Notes under the pieces: model-generated
Told to the model about the DNA's origin: nothing
The model's input: only the letters and a program-made list of their open reading frames with translations
Database searches by the model: none
In this document: piece after piece, positions 40,027-48,148 of the stretch
Layout: each line of letters opens with the position of its first letter
Numbering within the stretch: the first letter of the stretch is position 1
Assembly: GCA_963739515.1 (NCBI GenBank)
Contig: CAVUAO010000005.1
Location: forward strand, 62,001 to 126,000
DNA length: 64,000 nt
Source of the DNA: JBFYTX01 sp963739515
Lineage (GTDB): Bacteria; Chloroflexota; Dehalococcoidia; Dehalococcoidales; RBG-16-60-22
Direction: 5' to 3'
Translations under genes and position numbers: made by a program

Positions 40027-41805
40027 TTATTTACCGGGCTTATTCGCCCGCCACTTATCAACCGAGGCACTGCCCGTGTACATATAACCCGCGGTTTTCC
40101 ACAGGGGGCTCTTCTCCCCGCCCACGACCACGATATTGATATTATCTGGATTAGTGTAGGGAGCTATCAATGCGTCGTCCGGGAGCTTTTTCCAGGAAGC
40201 GTAAGGCTCCACTCCCTTGTAGGCCTCGGAGGCCACCAGCATGTCGATGTAGTCCATCTTCCAGTACTGCCCCGCCGGCATCTTGATGTTCTTGGACATC
40301 CATCGGGCGAAGTCCTGCTTGGTTGCAAAGCCCTCGTTCTCTTTCAGGTTCCTCGCCACCAGCGGGTCCATGACGATCGTCGCCGATGAATTGAGCGGGG
40401 GCATGACCGCCAGTTGGATATTCAGTTCCTCTCCCAGCGACCGGTGGGCAGCCGCCCCCGAGGTGCTTAGAAAAGCCCACCCCCGGAACATGCTGACAAT
40501 ACTCTCGTCGGCTTTATAGCCTTTCGTCACATGGAAAGGCTCCCAGACGCTCCGCTCCTCGTTCTCGGCGACGCAATTATTATTGTAGTTGAGATTATTC
40601 CCCTGCGAGCTCCAGTACGACTTATCGGGCTTGGCATATCCCTGGCAAATGGTCAATAATGTCCAGGCCCTGCCGATGACCGCATTGGCCTGATTTACCG
40701 GACTGAACGCGCCGATGCCGGAGTTCATGCCGATTTCGTTGCGAATGGGACCGTTCACCAGAAGCATCGCTCCAAAGGCCGTGGTCGACCCCATAAACGC
40801 CGGCTGTCGGCTGGACGCTATCGCCAGTATCACGGGGAAGTATTCCGGCCTGGCTCCCGCCATGACCGCGATAACGGCGATGTTCCGGACGGTGTACTTT
40901 ATCATCTCCCTGGTCTCGAACTGGAAGGACTCGACGGCGATTTCATCCGGAGCGGCGCGTGTCCCGGCGAGCATCCGCTTCACCCTCTCTTCGGTAGGCA
41001 GAATGATCGGCAGTCCGTCCGTCCAGCCGTTTTCGTAAAACAGGCGCTGGATATTGTCTTCGGTATCCGGCTTCAGGAACAGCGGCGGGGGGACAGCCTT
41101 GACCACGGTGGGTGACTCAGCCTTAGGTTTAGTTACTTTTACCGGCTTGGTCAGGACATCGATTATTTCCTCGATGACGGGCTTACCCGTTTTCGGGTCG
41201 TTGCCCACGATGAATTTATCCAGGGCTTCAGGGGACAGGCTGATGACCGGCTGCGGCGTATAGATGAAAGGTAAAAAAGCCGCTCTCGGGTTATCCTTTA
41301 CCACGCCTTCCATCGTGTAACTTGAGATAGGAGCCACCGGGATAACATAGTTCTGTTCAAGATTTGTACTACCTCCAGCGACCGCTGAAACACAGCCCGG
41401 TCAGCCAGCGACTCCAAGGATAACGGCATCGCCCTTGGCTTTAATTTCCACCCAGAGGTCATTCTTATCGTCCATGAACACATTGCCCGGTTTCCTCTTC
41501 ACCATCGTGGTGACGGTCGGCATATTTTCATTAAACCACTTCTGCAGTTGCAACATGAATTTATAACCGCCCCCGAAACCGATATCCACCAGATACACAG
41601 TTTTGTTCTGCAATGTATCCAGCCGCTTGGCAAAAGATGGTGAAGGCAGCGATGGTGCCGCCGGCGGAGTACCTCTATTAATGCCCGGCGGCGGTCCGCC
41701 CGGAGGCCTGCCGGGAGGCCCGCCCATACCGGGCGGAAATTCTGCCGGCCCCCTCTGGACTCCACCTTCTGGACTCATTACGTTATCAAGCAATTGGACC
41801 GTCAT
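40027..41805 (-). CDS. UGSC-like family selenoprotein (UGA at 41401-41403 read as Sec)
   Basis: 592 residues if UGA is read as Sec135. ATG 41805 has GGAGGAA upstream. Residues 1-60 are Pro/Gly-rich. A UGSC-type domain follows (LQNKTVYLVDIGFGGGYKFM, then DAVILGVAG-U-PGC). Across the UGA the frame continues with VSAVAGGSTNLEQNYVIPVA, the expected continuation, with no start codon or ribosome site for an independent second gene. The C-terminal part carries ENGWTDGLPIILPTEERV and VMAGARPEYFPVILAIASS, a domain often found with UGSC proteins. The motif is U-P-G-C rather than U-G-S-C, still a U-x-x-C redox pair. A SECIS-like hairpin follows. Reaction unknown; the two upstream SDR genes suggest a shared pathway. 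Alternative: a TGA nonsense mutation. Confidence 0.8.
41374..41403 (-). promoter_or_regulatory. SECIS-like element downstream of the in-frame UGA
   Basis: On the minus strand, UGA (41403-41401) is followed by 17 nt and then a GGUC tetraloop (41383-41380) on a 6 bp stem UUCAGC (41389-41384) / GCUGGA (41379-41374), one pair being U-G. E. coli fdhF has a GGUCU loop about 18 nt after its UGA, so position and loop agree with a SelB-binding SECIS. A U next to the CAGC/GCUG stem can be drawn as a bulge, as in fdhF. Geometry is seen directly; function is inferred. Confidence 0.65.
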
Positions 41806-41833
41806 GATGTTCCTCCGTTCGATTGTTCAGGGT

Positions 41834-42811
41834 TTACTTCTTGCTTTGACTCATCGGCCCCGTGTTTTTAACCCAGGTTAAGTCCTTCCTGGCTCTCCCC
41901 CATCCGGCCTCGGCGGCGCCTTCCATCATAGGATTGGGGTGTTTCCTCATCTCTTCCATGCGTTTCTTGTTGGCTTCTTCTTGCCGCTTCATCCCTTCGG
42001 GAGTGGTAAAATTGACCATCCTCTCCATGATGTTCCGCATCATCGGCTCGGGGTCCGGCATTGGCAAAACGTAGAGCACGTCATCTTCAATCGCCTTCTT
42101 AAATATCTTGGCCAGTTCGACGGGGTCGATGCCAAACGAATAATGATGACGCATGAATGCGATGGTTTCTTCATTAGTATTATACCCGGTATTGGCCAAT
42201 TGTTTCGGCCTAGTATACGATGATTCACCGATATTCGTCTTGATACCACCGGGGCACAGGCACGATACGCCGATGCCGTAAGGCTTGAGCGCCTGCCAGT
42301 AGCTCTCCATCAAATTAATAACCGCAGCCTTGGCGGCTGAGTACGGGGCACAACCCGATGTCCCCATCAAACCGCCCATCGAGGCCGTCGTGGCGATATG
42401 GCCGCCCTTGCCGGCTTTTATCATCCTCGGGACGAAGGTCACCATGCCATTGATGACCCCACCAAGGCAAACGCCCATCACCCAGTCGTAGTCTTCGTAT
42501 GTCGAGGCTTCCGCCGGGCCGAAGGCGTTGACGCCGGCCGTATTGAACAAAAGCTGCGGCGGACTCCCGAACACCTTTTCCACCTCGTCAGCCGCAGCGA
42601 CATATGCCTTGCGGTCGGTAATATCCAGTTTGATAGTATGGACTTTGACCTTTTTGTCTTTGAAATACGCCTTCACTTCGTCCAGGTGGTCCTGACGGAT
42701 ATCCGCAATCACAATTTTGCAGCCTGCCTCCGAGAACACCTTGGCCTGGCCGAATCCGGCGCCAGAAGCGCCTCCGGTGATAAAGGCTACTTTTCCGGCA
42801 AAATCCTTCAT
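41834..42811 (-). CDS. SDR-family oxidoreductase with C-terminal extension (copy 1)
   Basis: 325 residues. The NAD-binding motif ITGGASGAGFGQAKVF is near 12-27. An acidic residue ends strand 2 (VIADIRQDHLDE), favouring NAD(H). FNTAGVNAFGPAE is the NAG-type motif, the catalytic serine lies in ATTASMGGLMG, and the Y-x-x-x-K in PYSAAKAAV. A 70-residue tail after the SDR core (MERMVNFTTPEGMKRQEE...WGRARKDLTWVK) is unusual and is shared with copy 2. It lies 28 nt upstream of the selenoprotein and has GGAGGGATC before the ATG. Substrate unknown. Confidence 0.87.
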   Translation of the reverse strand: MKDFAGKVAFITGGASGAGFGQAKVFSEAGCKIVIADIRQDHLDEVKAYFKDKKVKVHTIKLDITDRKAYVAAADEVEKVFGSPPQLLFNTAGVNAFGPAEASTYEDYDWVMGVCLGGVINGMVTFVPRMIKAGKGGHIATTASMGGLMGTSGCAPYSAAKAAVINLMESYWQALKPYGIGVSCLCPGGIKTNIGESSYTRPKQLANTGYNTNEETIAFMRHHYSFGIDPVELAKIFKKAIEDDVLYVLPMPDPEPMMRNIMERMVNFTTPEGMKRQEEANKKRMEEMRKHPNPMMEGAAEAGWGRARKDLTWVKNTGPMSQSKK

Positions 42812-42851
42812 GATCCCTCCATTCTATTTCCGAATCGGTTTATTATGGTTA

Positions 42852-43844
42852 TTATTTTTCTTTCTTCGGGGGAGGCGCGCCGGGCATGCGGGATGGTTTG
42901 ACCCATGTTAAATCTTTCCTGGCCTGCGCAAAACCCACATCCTCGCTAGTGCGATAGGGACTCGAAGGCTGGCGCCTGGCCATTTCTTCAAACCTTTTTC
43001 TCATCAGCTCTTCCTGCCGCTTTATGCCTTCGGGACTGGACCAGTTGATGACGCGTTCAAAATTGTCCCTCAACATCTGTTCGGCATTGGGATAGGGGAT
43101 AATGTACAGCTGCTCGTTCTCAATCCCCCTCTTAAGCCAGCCGGCCAGCTCGACGGGGTCCATACCTTGTGCATGGATGGAACGCAGTAAATCGATGGTC
43201 TTTTCCGTGACGTTGTAGCCGGTGTTTTCTAAATTTTTGGGACGGGTATATACCGCTTCCGCAATATTCGACCGGATATTGGCCGGGCAAAGGACGGAGA
43301 CGCCGATGCCGTAGGGCCTGAGCGCCATGTAATAGCTCTCCATGAGGTTATTGACGGCGGCCTTGGCGGCGGAATAAGGGGTGGTGGTGGCGCCGCCCAT
43401 GAAGCCGCCCATCGATGAGGTGGTAGCGATATAGCCGCCCTTGCCGGCTTTAATCATGCGCGGCACGAATGTGACCATGCCATTAATGACCCCGCCAAGG
43501 CAAACCCCCATCACCCAGTCGTAGTCTTCAAACGTCGAGGCTTCCGCCGGCCCGAAGGTGTTGACGCCCGCGGTATTGAATAGCATTTGGGGCGGGCCCC
43601 CGAACACTCTTTCCACTTCGTCGGCCGCAGCAGCATAGGCTTTGCGGTCGGTAATATCCAGCTTGATAGCATGGACTTTAATCTTTTTATCTTTGAAATA
43701 CGCTTTGGCCTCGTCGAGGTGGTCCTGGCGGATATCGGCGATGCAGATCTTGCACCCTGCCTCCGAAAATACCTTGGCCTGGCCTAATCCGGCGCCGGAA
43801 GCGCCCCCGGTGATAAATACGACTTTACCCGCAAAATCTTTCAT
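42852..43844 (-). CDS. SDR-family oxidoreductase with C-terminal extension (copy 2)
   Basis: 330 residues, closely similar over its full length to the following SDR, including long identical stretches (VMGVCLGGVINGMVTFVPRM in both) and the same C-terminal extension ending in RKDLTWVKP. Cofactor motif ITGGASGAGLGQAKVF, serine in ATTSSMGGFMG, YSAAKAAV with catalytic Tyr and Lys. The pair arose by tandem duplication. First gene of the operon; GGGAGGAA precedes the ATG. The N-terminal halves are most alike and the segment after about residue 195 has diverged, which may mark substrate differences. Confidence 0.87.
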   Translation of the reverse strand: MKDFAGKVVFITGGASGAGLGQAKVFSEAGCKICIADIRQDHLDEAKAYFKDKKIKVHAIKLDITDRKAYAAAADEVERVFGGPPQMLFNTAGVNTFGPAEASTFEDYDWVMGVCLGGVINGMVTFVPRMIKAGKGGYIATTSSMGGFMGGATTTPYSAAKAAVNNLMESYYMALRPYGIGVSVLCPANIRSNIAEAVYTRPKNLENTGYNVTEKTIDLLRSIHAQGMDPVELAGWLKRGIENEQLYIIPYPNAEQMLRDNFERVINWSSPEGIKRQEELMRKRFEEMARRQPSSPYRTSEDVGFAQARKDLTWVKPSRMPGAPPPKKEK

Positions 43845-43913
43845 GATTTCCTCCCGTTATATTGTTATATAGCGTAATACAAACAACAAGATAATGCAAA
43901 TAGGTCTTTAATA

Positions 43914-46491
43914 CTACCCGTCCGTCAATTTCTTCTTAAGTTCATACAATTTATTCAGGGCTTCCAGAGGTGTCAGGCCGTCGAGGTCAAGCTTCTTTAG
44001 CTCTTCTTCCAGCGCCGATTTTTTCCCGAACAGAGGTATCTGCTGCGCTGGCTCCCTTGGTCGTTTCGCTGGCTTTCCCTGGCGCCCGTTGGTCTCCAGC
44101 TCATCGAGGACCTCACGGGCACGATGCAGCACTGACCTTGGCAGACCTGCCAGTTGCGCTACATGAATGCCATAGCTCTTGTCCACACCGCCCGGCACGA
44201 TTTTGTGGAGGAAAATCACCTTACCCGCCTCCTCGATGACAGCCACGTTAAAGTTTTTCACGCGCGGCAGGTAGCCCGCCAGCGCTACCATCTCGTGGTA
44301 GTGCGTGGCGAAGACCGTCCGCGCGCCCAGGCCCTGGTAGTTATGGATATACTCGGCCACGGCGCGGGCAATGGAGAGTCCGTCATAGGTGCTCGTGCCC
44401 CTGCCAATTTCGTCGAGGATGAGGAGAGAGCGCGGGGTGGCGTTATTTAAAATATTGGCGGTTTCGACCATCTCCACCATAAAGGTCGATTGCCCGGCGG
44501 CGAGGTCGTCGCGGGCTCCGATGCGCGTAAAAATGCGGTCGACGATGCCTATTTTTGCCGATTCCGCCGGGACATAGCTGCCGATTTGCGCCAGCAAAAC
44601 GATAAGGGCGACCTGCCTTAGGTAGGTGGATTTCCCCGACATATTGGGGCCGGTGAGGACGATAAGCTGGGCGTCATCGTTGGAGAGATAAATATCGTTG
44701 GGGACAAAGCTGCCGGCGGCGAGGCTTCTCTCGACTACAGGATGGCGGCCCAGCCGGATATCGATGACATTGCCCTCATTAAGCTGCGGGCGGGTATAAT
44801 GGTGATGTACCGCCACTTCGGCCAGGCTCGAAAAGACGTCCAGGTGGGCCAGGACGCCAGCCAGCGCCAGGACTCTCTCGCTTTCCGCGGCCACCTGGCG
44901 GCACACCCGCCGGAAAAGGTCGATTTCCATGGCTTCGATGCGGTCGCGGGCGTTCAGAATCAGTGACTCGTACTCCTTGAGCTCCGGGGTGAAAAAGCGC
45001 TCGCCGTTAACCAGGGTCTGCTTGCGGATAAAGTCCGGCGGCACCTGTTTCAAATTGGCGTTGGACACCTCGATGTAATAGCCGAAGACATTGTTAAAGC
45101 CGACCTTCAGGTTTTTAATGCCGGTGCGCTCGCGCTCTTTACGCTCGAGGTCAGCCAGGTATTTCCGGGCATTGCCGGAGGACTCGCGGAGGTTATCCAA
45201 CTCCGCGGAAAAGCCGGGCTTGATCACCCCACCCTCTCCCAGGGATGAAGAAGGATCAGCCACAAGCGCCTGAGAGATCAAGTCAACGACTTCACCGCAG
45301 GGCTTGAGTTCATCTTTAAGCCAAGCGATAGCGCCGGTATCGCCGCCGGTCTCGAGCACCTCTTTAAGTTTCGGGACTGGCTTCCAGGCTGCCGCGCAGT
45401 GTCACCAGCTCCCGCGGTATGGCAATTTCACTCCGCACGCGGTTAATCAATCGCTCGAGGTCGGCAATATCTTTCAAAATGCCGATTACCTGGCGGCGGA
45501 CGAGCGCCCTTTCGGCAAACCAGTCGATAGCGTCCAATCTTTGGTCCAGCGCCGCCACATCCAACAAAGGCTGGCCCAGCCATTTCCTTAAAAGCCGGCC
45601 GCCCATAGGAGTTTTCGTGGCATCAATGACGGAAAGCAGCGAACCTTCTGCCGATGCCGACCGGGCGCCCTGAAAGATTTCCAGGTTCCGCCGGGTCTGC
45701 TCGTCCAGCGCCATGAAATTATCAGTAGTATAGGTCGTTAGATGAGTCAGTTGCGCCAGTACCGTCTTTTGCGTCTCGCCGATGTAGTGGACAATAGCCC
45801 CGGCCGCCCTTATCGCCAGTGGGAGGCGGTCGCAGCCATAGCCTTCCAGCGTCGCCACGCCGAAGTGGTCGAGCAGAGCCTGGCGGGCTATTTCGAGGTC
45901 GAACCGATAGGGGTCGAGGCGGGTAATGTTTTCCTCGATGCCCAGGCTAGCCAAAGCGATATCTTGTGCGGCGATGACCTCGGACGGACGAAGTCGCTGT
46001 AACTCCGTAATCGCCCTATCCAAGGGCAACTGCGTGACGGCGAACTCGCTGGTGGTGATATCGACAAAGGCGATGCCCACCTCGCCTTCTCCCACCGCCA
46101 CGCTCGCCAGATAGTTGTTGCTCTTGCTGTTCAAGAGGTTCGGCTCGACGACGGTGCCCGGCGTCACCAGGCGGACGACATCGCGCTCCAGCATGCCTTT
46201 GGTCTCGCCGGGCTTGGTCAGCTGCTCGCAGATAGCCACTTTATAGCCGCGATTGATGAGCTTCGCCAGATAGCCGTCCAGGGCGTGGTACGGGATGCCC
46301 GCCAGGGGTATCTTGTTGCCCTTGCCCATCTCGCGGGAGGTCAGGACGATTTCCAGCTCTCGGGAGGCAATCCGGGCGTCTTCGTCGAAGGTCTCATAGA
46401 AGTCACCGAGGCGGAAGAGGACGATGGCGTGGGGGTACTGCTTTTTGATGCGGAGGTACTGGCGGCGGACGGGGGTGACATCATCTTTCAT
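43914..46491 (-). pseudogene. mutS: DNA mismatch repair protein MutS, split by a +1 frameshift
   Basis: The N-terminal part (46491-45364) has the mismatch-binding domain, HAIVLFRLGDFYETFDEDA, containing the F-x-E motif. It runs to LRGSLEASPET and meets TAA. The next frame continues at once with EVLETGGDTGAIAWLKDELK and reaches 43914 with GPNMSGKSTYLRQVAL (Walker A), LLILDEIGRGTSTYDGL (Walker B/DEIGRGT) and ATHYHEM. Joined length is about 858 residues, normal for MutS. Removing one C from the AGTCCCGAAACTTAAAGAG tract near 45365-45380 restores the frame. Either an assembly indel or a real mutation that would give a mutator phenotype. A TAAAAT box lies 9 nt before the ATG. Confidence 0.85.
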
Positions 46492-46542
46492 GGCAAGAAT
46501 ATTTTAGCGGAAAGGGCGGGGAAAAGGAAATTAAGGGGAAAA

Positions 46543-46725
46543 ATATTCGTTATTCGTTTTTTTATTTTTTTATTGGGGATTTTGTAGCTGATCCGGTTGA
46601 TTTTGTAGCTAGTATTCGTTTTTAGATTATGTAAAACTCAGCTATAAAATACTATTTATTCGTTTTTAGATTTATGTAAAATCCAGCTATAAAATCCGGG
46701 GATTCGTTTTTCGATTTATGGTAAG
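46543..46725 (-). repeat. dispersed repeat, copy B, inverted relative to copy A
   Basis: Read on the minus strand it begins CTTACCATAAATCGAAAAAC like copy A. It has the core ATC(G/T)AAAAACGAAT at 46715-46702, 46671-46658 and 46627-46614: exactly 44 nt apart. AGCTGGATTTTACATAA- and AGCTGAGTTTTACATA-type segments lie between, then ACTAGCTACAAAATC. It lies just upstream of mutS (46491), so copies A and B form a 6.6 kb-spaced inverted pair around the SDR/selenoprotein/mutS block. The rest of the 46492-46830 spacer holds no gene. Confidence 0.8.
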
Positions 46726-46830
46726 TTGCCCGCCCTATTAAGTTTTTAAGGTGCTTGATGACGATATAAGTATAAAGGGGTGAGGGGAAATAAGGAAGAG
46801 AAAGATGTCATATTGAGGGGGAAAGGAAAT

Positions 46831-47328
46831 ATGGGAAAAATACTGAAAATGGTACTGTTTGCATTTGGTTGCAAGCCCCCTTATAATACGCTTACCATGA
46901 TTATGGATTTTATCAAGACAATTGGTGTTGCTGTTGTTGGATTCCTTATACTTTATTATAGGAAAGGTATTATCAATTTTGGCAACCAAAACTCTTGGTT
47001 CTGGATTCTCATTATTATTGTGGCAACCCCATTGGTAGTCCTTTTTATATACGACATTTTTAGTGTGTTGACGAGATTCAGGAGAGCGGTTTGGCGCAAT
47101 ACGTTCCCACCATATGTTTACATAATTTTTGATATTTTTAGTACTGCAATCTGCGTATATGGTGGGTATTATTGTTTTAGATATTTTGGGATTGGATATT
47201 GGACAATTATTTGGCTTTTTATCGTAATTAACGTAGTTGTTTTGTTTTGGACTAATACCAAGAAAAAACCAATTAAGAAAATCCCTATCTCTCAAAACAC
47301 GAATAAAACCCTGAAAATACATGATTGA
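46831..47328 (+). CDS. multi-pass membrane protein, AT-rich cassette gene
   Basis: 165 residues from ATG 46831, with GAAAGGA upstream; a GTG at 46780 would add 17 residues with no clear ribosome site. Four hydrophobic segments: IKTIGVAVVGFLILYY, WFWILIIIVATPLVVLFIYD, YVYIIFDIFSTAICVYGGYY and YWTIIWLFIVINVVVLFW, then a basic tail. No family recognised. Strongly AT-rich compared with the chromosome and coupled to a GIY-YIG gene. The opposite strand also has a long open frame (46738-47331), but its composition and lack of a ribosome site make it a shadow. Confidence 0.6.
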   Translation: MGKILKMVLFAFGCKPPYNTLTMIMDFIKTIGVAVVGFLILYYRKGIINFGNQNSWFWILIIIVATPLVVLFIYDIFSVLTRFRRAVWRNTFPPYVYIIFDIFSTAICVYGGYYCFRYFGIGYWTIIWLFIVINVVVLFWTNTKKKPIKKIPISQNTNKTLKIHD

Positions 47329-47354
47329 CAATTTCGGAAGCTCTGGTCTATACT
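47325..47354 (+). promoter_or_regulatory. promoter of the GIY-YIG gene, overlapping the end of the membrane protein gene
   Basis: TTGACA (47325-47330), an 18 nt spacer and TATACT (47349-47354), then 9 nt to the ATG at 47364. The -35 begins one base before the TGA stop of the previous gene. Predicts a near-leaderless transcript. Confidence 0.6.
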
Positions 47355-47363
47355 GTTTTTCAA

Positions 47364-47819
47364 ATGGAATGGTTCAAAATAGATTGGAAGGGGCCGTATC
47401 CTATAGATACGGCTCATACTAAACCGAGTGCTAGCGGTTTTGGTATCTATGCAATATTTGAAATGAAGGGCAGAACCGCTAAACTATTATATATAGGCGA
47501 AACATACTGGCAAAGCTTTGGTAAACGCCTTAAACAACACAAACGTGATTGGCTCAATAGAGTTGATGGACGCATGGTTGTTCACTTTGGGGTAGTCGGA
47601 CTTCCAGAAGGGAAACGAATTTCCTATGAGAGAGTTTCTGATGTTGAGAGAGCTCTTATTTATGCAATCAGGCCTATATTTAATACAGCTAGCAAACGTG
47701 GCTATTCAGGACGTGAGATAATGATATTCAATTTAGGCAAGGCAGGCACTATTGCCCGACTAATTTGCACTAAAGAATTACGCTCACTTCTTAAATTGGT
47801 AAAAACAGATATTAGATAA
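47364..47819 (+). CDS. GIY-YIG domain protein
   Basis: 151 residues from ATG 47364, chosen because a consensus promoter ends 9 nt upstream; an in-frame TTG at 47325 coincides with its -35 box. GFGIYAIFEMKG near 23-34 and KLLYIGETYWQSFGKRLKQH near 38-57 form the GIY...YIG core, with the conserved Arg in the following helix (GKRLKQHKRDW). A Glu-containing segment (RVSDVERALIYAIRPIFN, near 93-110) supplies the metal-binding acid and the final Asn typical of the fold. Probably a small nuclease. AT-rich, transferred together with the upstream membrane protein; a defence or mobile-element role is inference. Confidence 0.72.
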   Translation: MEWFKIDWKGPYPIDTAHTKPSASGFGIYAIFEMKGRTAKLLYIGETYWQSFGKRLKQHKRDWLNRVDGRMVVHFGVVGLPEGKRISYERVSDVERALIYAIRPIFNTASKRGYSGREIMIFNLGKAGTIARLICTKELRSLLKLVKTDIR

Positions 47820-48148
47820 AAGTTATGTATTTATAAGCATTTAAAAAATGTCTTTACCTACCTTTCTTTTTCTTCCCCTTTTTAAAATCCCTCTCTTATC
47901 TCCCCTTCGGCAAGCTCAGGGTGAGCGGTATGGAAAAGGGAGTAGCCTGCAGAGAGGGGCGCTAGCCCCTCTCGTTTTTGCTTCCCCCTCTCCTTAGACC
48001 CTGCGACAAGCTCAGGGCAAGAGGAGAGGGGTTCACCCTGAGGGGTTCTCCCTGAAGGGGACCGAGGGGGTGAGGTAGAAAAAGACAACGGATTCTTCGC
48101 TACGCTCAGAATGACACGGGGCGGGGAAAGGGAGAGGGGTTAAAAACC
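47820..48148. repeat. repeat-rich spacer with terminator palindrome
   Basis: No gene. Contains CCCCTTCGGCAAGCTCAGGG (about 47903-47921), a 9 bp palindrome GAGAGGGGC-GCTA-GCCCCTCTC (47952-47973) followed by GTTTTTG, TGCGACAAGCTCAGGGCAAG (about 48002-48020), and CGGATTCTTCGCTACGCTCAGAATGACAC near 48089-48117, split by its palindromic centre. The palindrome with its T-run may terminate the GIY-YIG transcript. Confidence 0.7.

Noticed and set aside
41401..41403. UGA in the UGSC-like gene as an ordinary stop separating two genes
   Set aside because: The downstream frame has no start signal and its missing N-terminus is exactly the sequence between the UGA and the first ATG; a SECIS-like hairpin is present.
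46738..47331. 197-codon open frame on the minus strand opposite the AT-rich membrane protein
   Set aside because: Asn/Pro-rich low-complexity translation without a ribosome site. The plus-strand frame has clean membrane helices and a GAAAGGA site.
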